This document shows positions 11,300-23,600 of a stretch of DNA of 64,000 bases, in pieces (within the stretch, counting starts at the first letter, position 1; every line of letters starts with the position of its first letter). The notes beneath the pieces were generated by a model. That model saw nothing but the letters and a program-made list of their open reading frames with translations. It did not search any database and was not told where the DNA came from. Source of the stretch: Gavia stellata (lineage: Eukaryota > Chordata > Aves > Gaviiformes > Gaviidae); contig NC_082618.1 of the NCBI RefSeq assembly GCF_030936135.1, positions 8,839,034 through 8,903,033 of the forward strand, written 5' to 3'. A program made the translations under genes and the position numbers.

Positions 11300-12856
11300 G
11301 GTGCGCCGGCGGGGCAGGGAGCCCGCGCCCCGCGCCGCCCCCGCGCCCGCCACCGGCACCGACAGCATCGGCGGCGCCGCAGCGCGGCCGCGCAGCCGCC
11401 GCGGCGCGGGGCGGCCGGCGGGGCCGGGCGCGGGGCCGGCAGCGCTGCCCGCGCCCCCTGCGCGCTGCCTGCGCGCTGCCTGCGCGCCGCCCCCCCCCTC
11501 CTCCCCGCGGGGCGCGGCTGAGGCCGGGCGCGGTTGCGACACCCGCGGCGGGCGGGGTGGGGGGGTGGGGGGGAGTCCCGGGGCGGGGAGGAGCGGGGCC
11601 CCCTCCCCTGCGCACACGTTTTGGGGTCTGTTACGCCGTTTTCCCTGCCCGGCTGCGGAGCGGCCCCTAAAGAGTCATTGTATTCCTGCCGTTATCGTTA
11701 ATATTTCCCCCCCAGGTGCCCGCAGACGGCGATGCTGCGGCTCCGCGGCTGCAGCCTTCCCGGGCGGGGACACGCGTGGGGGCTGCGGTTTGCGGGGAAT
11801 TTCTCGCAGCCCGGGTGTCACCGGGGCGGGTTTTGGAAGGCACGCACAGCCCAGGGAGGCGAGCCGGGGTCCACGGCCGCTCTCGGGGGCATTCCTTACT
11901 CGGGGTCTGCCCGCTCGAGCAGTATTAATTTCATCCTTTCACCTCGCAGGTTTCTCCGAAGAGCGCCCCAGGCAGGGTGGAGAGCCCGGCAGAAGGGCTG
12001 CCCGGGAATTTGGGCTTCCTTTAGGTCTAAAAGCTGCGCCTCCCAGCGCAGATGAGTATTTTTGTAACAGTCATTCCGAAACTTCATGGATCAGCCAGGT
12101 TTTATTCCTGCTAAACCTCCCGGTCGCTTTGCAGCAGGAGTTGGTATCTTAGGCTCCTGCCTCGCAGATCTTACGGGGTTTCTTCGCTCTCCAGAAGCTC
12201 GGCTCTCCCCCGAGCGCTACCCCCGGCCACCAGCCGCAAGCCCCAAGAGGCAGATCTTTTTTTTTTTTTTTTTTAAATATAGCAAAAAATACATTTATCC
12301 TGCCCTGATGTCCTCAGACGCGTTTCGGGCACTTGGTGCCGATACCGCTGAAAGAGAGCTAAAGATATGGGGCGGCTTTCGGCCAAAAAAAAAAGAGCTT
12401 TCCCTTCAGATGCGGGGTGCCTTGGGGTTGTAACCGCAGCCCCTGCGGGCGGCCGGAGCGGGGCTTCCCCGGTGACACCCGCGCGGCCGGGCAGCGCAGG
12501 ACCGGGGGCATGGCACCCCCTCCCGGTGTGCGCCCAGACTGCGGCCGGGAGCCGCGCTGCGGAGCTCCCCGGAGAGGAAAGTGCTGGGCAAATAAATAAT
12601 TTGCACTTCACAGCTGAATTCCCGGACAAAATGTCCGGGTTAAAATGCTGCAGTTATGTCTGGGGGCAGCGTTTGAGCTTCGGGGGGGGGGTGATGTCTT
12701 TTTCTTGCATTTAAAAATGTTGTGCGTGCTTCTTGTCCTGTAACTCCCAGGGAAGTTCTGAAAGGACAAAATCACACTCAGCCTTGTCTTTCCCCAATAT
12801 CCCTGGTTTGCAGAAATACCCGACTACTGTCATGTGCTGCATGACTTCTCATACTT

Positions 12857-12940
12857 AGCAGGGTTAGCTTTACAGTTGGACTCGATGATCTTAAAGGTCT
12901 TTTCCAACCTAAATGGTTCTATGATTCTGTGATTCTATGA
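12857..12940 (+). mobile_element. CR1 LINE 3'-end fragment
   Basis: This is the canonical avian CR1 tail: TTGGACTCGATGATCTTAAAG, then GGTCTTTTCCAACC, ending in tandem ATTCTATGATTCTGTGATTC octamer units. Only the last 80-90 bp remain, a typical 5'-truncated insertion on the + strand. Confidence 0.93.
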
Positions 12941-15900
12941 TACTTTTTGAGGCACTTAGAAAAACAAAAGGGAAAAAAAGCGTAAATGAAAAAACAGAGA
13001 AAATGGTTTAAAACTACTTTTTAAAAAAAAATTGGTTTTATTCAAGTATTTATGACACCATAAATAGCCAAGAATTTGGGGAAAATACTGTGAATTAGAG
13101 AAAGGTCATCTGAGGTGAGTCCTGCACAACGCTGGCAACACCACCTGCACAGACTGGAGGTAGGAACGATCCGGTTTGTCTTCAGTAAATCAGAATAACT
13201 CCAGAGTGGCCCAAAAGCTCTGCAGAAAAGGCCGTAAGGAACAGCCTGCAGCAGGGTCCGGGCTGGGGAAAAGCTGCAGAAACTGCTGTGAGGGCTTTTC
13301 TCTTTCCCACGTCCGCACTCCTGCTCAGTGCTCCTTCCCCAGAGCTCAGCTGCCCAGAGACCGTCAGCAGCAGGTCACCAACGCAGGTCTTTCTGCTGGG
13401 AGTGAGGCTTCCCCCCGCATTTTGTGCTGTATTACACTTCAGGGTTCAGGTTTTTACCACCCACTCACCCACCGAGAGTCAGAAGACAGAAACCCCTCGC
13501 CCCTTACTTGTGCCCAACCGCCAGGCACAGAGGAACAACCCTTCCTCCTTGGGTGTGTGCTCAGTGGAAGGAGATGAGGAGGGATTGCAACGTTTTAATA
13601 AAATCAGTTAATTTTTTGCCAGGCTGGGACGTGGGATAATTCCCTTTGAAATCCTCAGCACAGTTGAGAAGCCAGTACCAACCCTCCCGTTCCCATTCAG
13701 GCTAATGGACTGAGGTCAGCCACATGTAGTCACTTGTTTTCCCATTAAAAAAGAAAGAGAAAAACACAAGTCTGTAATTGAAGCTGCTGCGATTGCAGTT
13801 TTGGAGCACCCCTACTGTAACGGCATCAGTTGTGTCTTCTCAATTTTACAGCTTCCCTGGCATCCTGTTGTGCACCATCGTACGTATGTGCTGCATCTTT
13901 CCCACTCTCCCCCGCCATTAATTCTTGGATTCTTAGTGATTAGTATTTGTATTGCTTATTTTGCAAGTTTGTCTAAGACGTCTAATTATTTGTTTGAAAT
14001 AATATTCTACAATTTTTTAACAATGCTAATGGCAATGTTTAGAGTATATGATTTTTAAGCTTGTAGTGTGTTTCTGTACAAAGGCATCTTTGAATCCTTA
14101 TATCTTTTGGACTTCATTATTGATTCCAGAGTAAGATCTCGGCTGTTAAAGCCCATAGTCATATAGTTTTTATTATTCATATTTTCAGAGCAGCGAGAAG
14201 TCTATATATGAGATAGAATCCCAACATCGTGTAAATACACATAAATAAATGAATAGACTGTCCCAAAGATGTGAGAAATGGCAATGACCTGTAACATGAT
14301 TTGTTACATTTGCATTTTTCTGGATGCTGTAATTGAGCTGAGCAGTTCCCTGTGATTAATTATGTGAGTCAAAGATGTCAAGCTATCAACAAAGTCTTGT
14401 TCTGCTTTATTAATTCTGTCCAAACAAGAGCATCCCATTTAGATCTTTTCAAATATTAAAGTTTGTTTATTTTTCTAGCTATGGGGAGGGAAAAATCACC
14501 AGGCAGTGAGGCTTTTTTTTTTTCCTTTGAATATTTTAATTTAGGGAGGTGTCCCCCAGCTTCTCTGATGTTGGCCAACCTATGTCCTGAAGTCATATTT
14601 CAACCGATTGCTCAGTTAATTAAACTGTCACGTTCTGTTAAAAACTCCAGAACCTGATGTTATTTGTGCTTCCAGTTCAGATCTCCAGGGTCCAAGGCTG
14701 AGTGACTGACTGTGGATTGGAGCTTCAGCCCTTCCGCACATTCCCAAAAGGGGGAGAAAATTTCAGGCCAGGAAACGTAATTCATGCCAAACATACTTGT
14801 AGCTTGAGGTTTCATCAATTATCTAGAATATGAGGCAAAGATAATTGAATTATCCCAAAGACTTTGACAGGTTGGAGGAGGTTTTTGGAAAAGGAGCTGC
14901 TGCTTGAAAATTAATTGCAACATAGAAGGTCTTCCTCATCAAGTGTGATGGGGGATGCCTACAGTTTACCCACCCCAAAATCACGTTGCCAGCTGGCCGG
15001 GTGTCTGACAGCCTCGCCTTATTGATGGTAGCAATTGTCACTTTGCAGCTGGTCGTGCAGCCTCAGGAGACTGCGTGTCCCAGCATGAAAGGGTCCACTC
15101 TGATTGAAGCAGATACGCATAGCTAATAAACCTGTTAGAAAACATGCCTGCTTCTACCATTGCTCAGCCAGAGGAGCTACAGCACTCGGGGTATGTGGGC
15201 TTGGCGGTAGAAAAAAAGATCAGTGTGTGAGGTCGGAAAGAGTGTCCAGAACACAGACTCCATTGGGAATTTTACCATCAACTGCAACTTAGGCAGCCTG
15301 GCAGACCAGGACTCTGCAATACATTGCGTCCTGCTTCAGCCCCAACGTAGTAATTGAAACCTACAGCTTGATCTGCAAAACCAGACCCTTTACCCACACA
15401 GAGTTACATGGAAATAAAAAGAAATCTGTGCGCAGTATACTGGAGGATCAGACCGGCTGTATTAGGGCTCTCTTTGTACTGTCAGTAATTATGCATGTTT
15501 GTAAAGGACTGGGCACAAACTTTTTTGACAGAAGATGTTAATTTAGTGTTCCCTACATGATTCATCCCATTCTTTCACATTTGCTTACCTTTTGAATATT
15601 TTAGTTTATTAGCAGCCTCTTAGGTTATGTGCCAATTAAATAATTCAGTTCATTATGCAAAAAGCATATATAATAATTCAGTTCACTATTCCCAAACCAG
15701 CCTCTGGGCACATGTACAAAAATGTATCAAAGAGCATCCGTTAACAAAAATAACATCAGAAGAGAAAAATGCAGTTGCTATAGGGTGTTGATCAGCTGCA
15801 GCAGCCTGCCCAAGAGATGGCTTCATCTCAGCCCTGAAAAGATCCCCATATACCTTTTATGCAATTTACAATTTATGGGTCTTAATTACTGACTGTTTGT

Positions 15901-17169
15901 AAAGAGCTTTGGAACACTTGGATGAAAGATGTTGCAGAAATCTACGTAATGGATATTAATTACATAATTTTCTCATGGCTCAAGCAGTGACGGCAGGACA
16001 GTTACCTCGCAGAGGGACGACACTGCATCGATCCATCACGACACAGGGATGTAAAAGGAAGAACTGCAGCTGCCTCCTGCGGTCCCTGCACCTCCTGCAG
16101 CGTTTTTTTCCGGGCCCTCGTGGTGTTTTGCTAACAGGGCCCCACGGGACGAGGTCCTGGGGATCAAGCCCACAAACCTCGTGGCATAAAGGAGCTTGAA
16201 GAGGAACTGGGCTGAGAGTTATGTGTTTGGAAAGCTAATTCCTGTCCCGTATGGAGTGCCAAAGCCCAGAGGAAAGTGGACATGGTTTGTATTTCTTCCA
16301 CACTCACCGTGGAGTTCATTGCTCTCGGCTGCCTCTCCAGCACTCACGGCTATTTCAAAGCCATAAGGTTGTACGCTTTGCTGTACGGATCAGGTGTAGC
16401 GGTGTGATTTTGGGAGAACTGCTTTCTGGCGCCGTGCCTCAGTTTCCTCATACACAGCATTTACAATAATGGCCTTTACAAAGTGTTTGTGAAGCATTGG
16501 TATCATATACTGCTCTTCAGAGATCAACGTAAGCGATGTGTTATAACTGCAAATGTCCTTTGTAGCTGAGAACAGAGAATATTTGCCTCGGGAGGATAAT
16601 TAAGAGGAATGTTGCGGCAGGATTCGGGACGCAGACGGAACTGACTGATCAGACACTCTGCTTTCTAGCACCCATGCAGCGTCCCCACATCCTGACCGGC
16701 GCTATGCCACCTGGCAGGCTTTTCTGGTAACGCTGCATCAATAACCGGGTAGTTTGCGACGGAATGAGAGAGCTGCAGGAAGCCCTGCCACATCTCTGGC
16801 ACCGCACGGATGTCCCAACCGGTGCCACCGCGGCCCTCATGCACGGGGGGGATGGCCTTGTGCCTTTAGGGACCAGGGCCTTGCTCGGATGGGGACCCGC
16901 GGCTTGTGGCTGCCGCCATTGGGACTGCAAAGACCCCACACCGGTGCTGGGACTGACGCGGGGCCTGTCGGGCTGCCCCGTCTCCTCTGCCCCAGCCCCC
17001 GGGGCCGAAGGGGCCATTTTGGGCCCACGACGTCTGAGAGGCCTCCAGGGTGCTCCGCACAGCACCTCGGCTCTCGCCGGCCCTGCCGTGCCGCTGCCTC
17101 CGGTCCCTCGCTCGCTGTCGCCTGCCCTCAGGGCAGGCTGCCACCCTTCGCCCACGGGACGTGCCCAAA
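12941..17169. other. Intergenic stretch between the LHFPL-family gene and AKAP10
   Basis: No supported coding exon on either strand. The DNA becomes AT-rich from about 13.9 to 15.9 kb. The segment 14,160-14,420 is listed separately as a possible regulatory block. Confidence 0.5.
14160..14420. promoter_or_regulatory. AT-rich block with octamer and inverted repeat (possible enhancer)
   Basis: It contains a 7-bp inverted repeat with a 5-bp spacer (TGTAACA/TGTTACA, 14,290-14,308), a perfect POU octamer ATTTGCAT (14,308-14,315) touching it, a TAATTATG homeodomain site and TCF-like CAAAG cores. This motif density suggests a conserved non-coding element; conservation is untested. Confidence 0.22.
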
Positions 17170-17209
17170 TTGCCGGAGCGTCCCCAAAACACCGCCTCCA
17201 GGCCCTCCT

Positions 17210-17335
17210 GCCCTCATCTAAGGTGGCCGACCGTGCCTCACTCCGCCCGGTGCCCTAGCCCTGATCAAAGACGGCCGCCCCTTCCCCGTGGACGCCCCTG
17301 AGCTTCTTGCCCTCATCCAAGATGGCCGCCCAGAC
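17210..17335. repeat. Three degenerate ~48-51-bp tandem units with YY1-like cores
   Basis: The phrase GCCCTCATC(N)AAGRTGGCCG recurs at 17,210, 17,258 and 17,309, giving spacings of 48 and 51 bp. Each copy holds an AAGRYGGCCG core related to the YY1 site AAGATGGCGGC. Confidence 0.6.
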
Positions 17336-17464
17336 TCGCGGATTGGCTGGTCTGCCCGACGCCGGGGCGGCCATGTTGAGTGAGGCGGGGGCCGCGGCCG
17401 CATCCCGTCATACTTGGCGCGCCGCCGGCTGCCCGGAAGAGGGAGCGGGGCGGTTGTTGACAAC

Positions 17465-17545
17465 ATGGCGGCCGCTGGCGCCTCCGCGGGAGGAAGAGGC
17501 GGAGGGAGAGGAGGCGGCGGGCGGAGGAAGGAGTCTCATTCATAG
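17465..17545 (+). other. Upstream ORF in the AKAP10 leader (26 codons)
   Basis: ATG at 17,465 lies within a YY1-type element and opens 26 codons rich in Ala, Gly and Arg, ending in TAG at 17,543-17,545, 81 bp before the AKAP10 ATG. Whether it is transcribed depends on the start site. Confidence 0.4.
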
Positions 17546-17626
17546 GGAGCCCGGCTCGCTGCCCTCGCCCCCTCCCTCCCCTTCTTCCCCCCTCCCCAGC
17601 GGCCGCCTCGCCCCCTCCCTGGCACC

Positions 17627-17648
17627 ATGTCCTTCTTCAGGCGGAAAG
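17627..17648 (+). CDS. AKAP10: AKAP10 coding exon 1
   Basis: Encodes MSFFRRK plus one base of codon 8, then a GTAGGG donor. The following intron, 4.07 kb, is the gene's longest. Confidence 0.93.
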
Positions 17649-20600
17649 GTAGGGGGGCGGCGGGCGGGAGGCCCGGGGCTGAGGGGCGGCTGCCGGCCTC
17701 GTCCCCCGCACGGCTGCTGGGCCCCGGCCCTGCCCCTCCGGGGACGGCGACTGGGCCCCGAGAGGAAGCTCGGCCCCTGAGGAGCGGGCTCCCCGCAAAT
17801 GACGGTCAGTCCCGGCCCCTCCCGGCCTCGGCGGCGGGGCCCTTTTCCTCCCTCAGGGTTCGGGGAGGAGGTCGGGGGGGCCGGGGCCCTGCGGGGATCG
17901 CCGCTGCGGGGCCCCGGGGTGTCGGCCGCCGTCTGCCTGCCTGCCGGGGCTCTCGCGGTGGCCCCGGGCAGCCCCAGCTGCGGGCGGTGGTGCACGCCGG
18001 GCTGCAGGCTCCGCGCTTCCCGGGGCGGCTCTGGGAGCGGCTCCGGCTGCCGCGCTCGCACGGCTTTCCAGCCTTCTGTACGGGGGGAATAAGCTTAGCA
18101 ATTCTGAAACAGGTGACTGGTGCGGGGAGGTGGGCTGGTATAAAATGCCTCATACCGCATGCAATTTTTGAGCCTCTTTAACTGTTTACAGAATATTTTT
18201 TTCACAATGCTGGTATACGTGGTTTTGTCACAATATAATAGGCTAAGTACGTTACAGCAGTAGCCAAAAACCCTAATTGAAAAAGGGACCTCATCGTACT
18301 GAGCTCTTCATAAAAGCCAAAGGAGTCATTGACAATTTATTTTGTAATATGTTTGTTGATGTTATGGAGCACAAGCTAAGATTTGAAATTTAGGACTCCT
18401 GAAATATTTATTATATTCCTATAGCACAAGTGGTGGATATAGTTTATATGTTCTTTGGGAGTGAAACGTTTTGAAGGCACTTGTGCTACAGCTTGTGATG
18501 AAATGTGATGCAGTGCACTTTCAATCTGCACAATGTGTGGTTTGAGTGGTTTTTGTTGAAAGTGGCACCTTTTAGGAAGGGCCTCTTGGGAAAGTAGTTC
18601 TGTTATCTTGTAATGCTGTAGTTCAAGCAATACGACCATTGCTCTTCCAGCAGCAGCTGATAGAACGCTCTCCTAAAGCATTTCTCCATTACTAAAGCCC
18701 AAAGTGTACATCTTGGGAGGCAAGACTGTAAGTTAAGAGGAAAGAACGTATTATCTGAGACTATGTTTTTGCTCTTGACTGACACGTCCTGTCGTAAGCT
18801 TGCTCAGCCAAAGTAACAGCATCGAAAATTTCATTCTTTGTGGAGGTTAGTGCAGTAGTCCTGAAGGAAATTAGTTTAAACTCATTCTGTTCATATTAGT
18901 AGTTCTGGGGACTTTTGAAGTCTACTGAAGGTTTTGCAAGTGCCATAATCCTTTTTGGGGTGTTTACATACTAATGTTGAGCTGCAGAATAAAACTTTCA
19001 TACTGCTCAAAACCAGGTTCTGCTGCTTCATTGATAAAGAGAATTGTGGAGCTGATGTTCCATCCTGATGCCTAATCATAGGAACAACGTAAGCTTTGGT
19101 GAAAACTTTCTCAGGGAGAAAGTAATGAAATGGCTAATTGAGTATCTGTTTGTGTTACTTTGATTAAAGGATCTTTGGTCAGAGAAGCACAGTCAGAACT
19201 AAATGCCCAAGAGAGGTGCTGTTAAGGAGAGGAGAGATGTAAGCTTTCATCTGGTTTGTACATAAAATAATACTGGTTTGCATTTCTCCATTTTAGATAC
19301 TGGCTTTTAGAGATGATCTTAAACTGCAGCTGGGAGAAAAGCAACAAATTAAGGCTTGTGACAAAACTCTGTAGACTAGACACATGCAGTCCAAAACCAT
19401 ATAAAAGCATCAGTGTTCTTGGGTTGAGTTATTGTTGTTTAAGAGGGTATCGCGTTGGGTAAAAATTAAACCTTTTTTTTAAATTAAATCATAGCAAGGA
19501 TCATAAAATTACTAATGTAGAAAAATCAAAAAACAATAGTGAAATGTTTTTTTAGCATGGGCCTTAAAATAAAGGTCTAGAAGACTGAGGGTGGATAATG
19601 GGTTGAGAAATTAAACTATAACAGTTGAACCAGCAGCCGGGTGCTTGAGGGCAGATTACAAAATTGTTATCAATGAAACAGCCAGACGACATGCTCATTC
19701 ACTAGGGGTATCTTGGAAATAATGTACGCAGTCCTACTAGTTGACTGACCTCTGAAGTTTTATATTGATTTTTGTACATACGTGAACAGTTAAGGTTTGT
19801 TCATTCTTCTGTATTTCAAGATGTGAATTAAAATTCTCAAATGTCACGCGTCCGGCTTGTGTCGGTTTGATGCGTTACTCCTTTGTGAATGGGGTTTGCT
19901 ACTGAAAGTTCTCACAATCTCTTAGTCCTTGGTCATCAAGTACCACAGTTATCTCTCTGGCTTCACACAGACACCAAGTGATATCTGTTTCTTTGAGGAA
20001 AGTGAAAGTAAATTCCTTTAGTGAAACTTCACTCTCTAAAATTTGATCTTGTCACGTATAGGAGTTTTCTTTTGTCCTCTGCTATTAACTACTTCATTTT
20101 GTTCTGCTTGAAGCTGATGGGGACAAAAGAAGCTTGTGTATAAAGAGGTTGGGAACATGAACCAGGAGTTTGTATTGCCAGTAGTAAGTAGGTAATTAGA
20201 CAGAGAGGAACTGAGTAGTTGATAAGAAGGAACAGATGTATTTAAACTGAAAACAGGCTTATGGAGGACTCTTCTGTTGAAACTCAGGAATCATTGCTGA
20301 TAGGATTTGGTTTGATGAAATCAACTATTGGAATAATTTTGGAAAGATAAAGGTTCGTAATACTGTATAGAGGTTGCCTCATCCCCATCGTACCTCAGTG
20401 TTACTTCAGACATGCAGATTTTTTTTCAGTGATTTTTTTTTTTCTCCTGCATCTCAGCATGCCCCCAGTTATGTAAAAGCTGGTTATTCTCACTGTTCAC
20501 AGCTGCATCTGGCTGCAAGAGTTCAGTTTTAAAAGAATGTAGCTCTCTTAACGGAGGCTTAAACCTCTCTGTCAGAGAGAGAATGTGCTAGCTGCTAGCT

Positions 20601-23600
20601 TAAATCTTAAACGCCGAGTTGCCAGTTTGCAGACCCACAACGATTTTACTTCTCGCAGCGAAGGCTGGCAGCACGGCAGTGCTGCAGCTGCCACCGTGCA
20701 GGGCAATTATGTAACCAGAGATTGAAGTTTCCCTTTAAAATATTTAAAATACTTAAGGTCAGACTAGGAAGGGTTTTTTTTTTAATCTGCTCCTGTTTTG
20801 TGATGTAAGTGTTTGATTGTGCTGGCTTATGATTTGTGGTTAGGTTTGGAAGGATCCACAATCGGTGTTCAAAGATGACCTATTTGTAGTAATAATCCCA
20901 GCCTGGAGCAGCCGGAGGTTTCTCTAGTAGATCATGTTCTTCAGTATCACCACATAATTTGTTTCTCATGCCATCCTGTTTATGTACTCTTTCAGTTTCT
21001 TTATTTTTGTTTTAAACAGATCTCCTCATTCGCTTCCTTTAAAAAAAGGGGAAAAAAAATTGCTCTCCATCACAACTTTTTTAACTATTATCTTCCCATC
21101 AGTGGCTTGCCATAGGCTGGATGGTAGTTAAGCAGTATTATTTGTGAGAGAATTAACTATTTGCAGTGTGTTTCCAGAACATTTCTGTGGTATCCATCAT
21201 GACTGAGGAGTTGTAGGCTGGCTCTGGCTTCGTGGGGCTGGTTCCACATACATCTCTCTGGCTGTGTGTGTTGTATTGCTCTTCCTGTAATACGAGGGAG
21301 ATGTTTTTAAGGTGTATCATTTCTAGTTCATAGAGAGCATCTGCCAGTGCCCTACACTTAAAACACATCTATCCCATTCTTTCCAGTTAATGCTATTTAT
21401 TAAAGTAACCTTGAATGTGGCCTTGCTTTAATCGTATAGACAGCAAGCATCTTTCTCAGTGTTAATTTTAACATACTGTATTTCATTAAACTTAATTCAC
21501 AGATGGTAAGGTTTTCCTTTTGAAAATAAACCAACACAAAAGCACTGCAAGCCTGTCAGTTACTAGATGTGCAGATTTAAATACGAGAGATTAGTTTTAA
21601 CAAAATGATAGTTTACATCTGCCTTTGATACTTGCTGAAGTTGGGAATTTTATGTCCATTCTCTGGTAAATGCCATTAGTCACCCAAAATAGCATTAATA
21701 TTTTCCTTTGTATTTTACAGTGAAAGGCAAAGAACAAGAAAAGACCACAGATGTGAAAGCAATTAGAAGTAAGATCAATATTTATTTTATCTGTAAATTC
21801 AGATATCTAATATAATTTGCTGCTTTTAACCAGTGGAATTTCCTTATGATGGAGCGCAGATGTGACCTATCCTTTAAAAACAAAACAAACTCAAAACTTA
21901 ATTCTGTTTCTGAGTATTTATAGTAACTAATCTTTCCTAGTCATCTTGCTGAATCTGTAAGTATAGAAGGTTATTAATTATGTCAGACATGAGCTTTAGT
22001 TCAAAGTGATCATGCAATTCAGTCACCTTGCAAATAGAGTTATTCCTTATCTACAATGAATTGCTTCTGAAGTTTCTTATATGCAGCATACTTTGCAGTT
22101 TGAAAATGCAGCTTAACTGTGTCTAATTTGCAAAAGAGACTGCCGGTGTCTGATTTAACTTTGACTGACGTGGTGTGTGAGACTGAAGATCTGAGTCTTG
22201 GTCAGAGTGAATAGCTATTTTAATGCTGCTCCATGTGATACAGAAATCTTGCTGCTAAATCTGTTGGAAGAGAAAAAAATATTGATGGGAAGGAAGTTTA
22301 TAACCATGGGAAAACAAGATCATTTATCCTGTCAGTTTTTATTGCAGTATTAAATGGAGATGAGGTAATTTGTGTGAATCTGATCTGTTACTTTTATATC
22401 CTTAGACAGAATCCTGTTTCTGTACTTGTTAATGTGTTATCTGGATATCAAAAGAAAATTAAAGGCTTTTTTCACCTCGGTGGTCTGTCTTTCGAATCAA
22501 ACATAGGGAACAGTAAGTTGCATCCATTTAATAGCACACCCTGTGATTTCAGTGCAACTACAATCTCCGATGACTAGCTGAAAGAGTTTACCAGGAAAAT
22601 GCTACAGTATGGTCACCCTGTAAATAAAAATAAATTTTCAAATTTACTGTATTCCACATTGTGAGCTGCTCCAGTTTGGCAAGCAGCTGCTCCATATGAT
22701 GTTAGGTTAGTGATGTAGTACTATCTGGAGGTTTTGGAACAGTTTTTTTATCCTTAGATTAAGTAGAACAATTTTGCCTCAAACGTTCATAATATAAAAT
22801 TAAATTTTAATCTAATTCACAAAAGTCTAAACCATTATGAGGAGTGTGGCTCTGGTTCTACACGAGTAGCCTCCAGCAAGTTTTCCACGGTTACTGTCAT
22901 CAGCCAAGCTACTGGGTGCCACCCGTTGGCCTGGAAAAATACGTGTTTTCTCCATTATTGCTGGTATTAAATACCAAAGCTTTCTAAGAGGGGGCAAGCG
23001 GTGTCTTGGTACCAAACACTGCAACTGGAGAAATACTTTGCAATAGCTTAAACATTTTAACTCTCCTATACCGTTGCTTCTAAGGTATCTGTTGCCATGA
23101 CGTGCAAGTGTGAAATTGTCAACTTGTGTCATAAAATTGTGAATAAAAATGAAGTTATGCAGTATGAAAGTCATCAAACCCAAGTTGCTTGACACCTTGA
23201 TGAAACACATTGTTAGGAAGTGGTGTACTGAGATAGCAAGTCAGATGACACACTTTATTTTTAAGAGTCAGAGGTGTAAGATGTCCTTGCATGACATACT
23301 AATCAAATGCAATTTCCTGAGAGCTTTTGAAACTGCTATGAGCGTGTTTTGTGTTTTTCAGTTTTTCATCAATTAACAATTAGTTGATGCTTTTTCACTG
23401 GCAGAGTTTTGTGTGAGGAAGTTCTTTTTTGTTCTTTTGGTCTCAAATAGCCAGCCATGTTCTAAAACATCTAGAGGAGGTTAAGGCTTATAACCTGGGT
23501 TTCATCAGACATATTTCCTTATTGCTTTTTTCTCTTAAAACCAAGTAGAGGCAAAGAAGATATTTTTGAAAAACAGTCTTGGTAAAACTCATAGATAGCT

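Larger units (their letters stand above)
10870..12560. promoter_or_regulatory. CpG island / promoter of the minus-strand LHFPL-family gene
   Basis: Very GC- and CpG-rich DNA surrounds the minus-strand first coding exon and extends about 1.2 kb upstream of its ATG (higher coordinates). A G-run block lies at 11,545-11,600. No clear TATA box was seen on the minus strand. Where transcription starts cannot be fixed from sequence; 11,350-11,650 is the likeliest zone. Confidence 0.65.
17170..18060. promoter_or_regulatory. AKAP10: CpG-island promoter of AKAP10
   Basis: A CpG-dense island surrounds the AKAP10 start codon. It has no TATA box but carries an inverted CCAAT box (ATTGG, about 17,342) and several YY1-type AAnATGGCNGC elements, at 17,319-17,330, 17,367-17,378 (reverse) and 17,461-17,472. 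This is typical of TATA-less housekeeping promoters. An ATG inside the last YY1-type element opens a 26-codon upstream ORF (17,465-17,545) if transcription starts upstream of it. Confidence 0.75.

Noticed and set aside
10799-11617. 272-codon minus-strand frame read as one long protein through 11.0-11.6 kb
   Set aside because: Only the 71 codons from 11,299 to the GTGAGC donor show LHFPL features. The rest is CpG-island read-through on both sides, low-complexity Pro/Arg/Ala.
18494-18520. C-box-like TGATGA as a possible intronic C/D snoRNA
   Set aside because: No matching D box at the right spacing and no terminal stem was found.
19843-19853. CACGCGTCCG in AKAP10 intron 1, resembling a cDNA cloning adaptor
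   Set aside because: Only 10 bases match and the flanks are ordinary intron, so contamination is unlikely.
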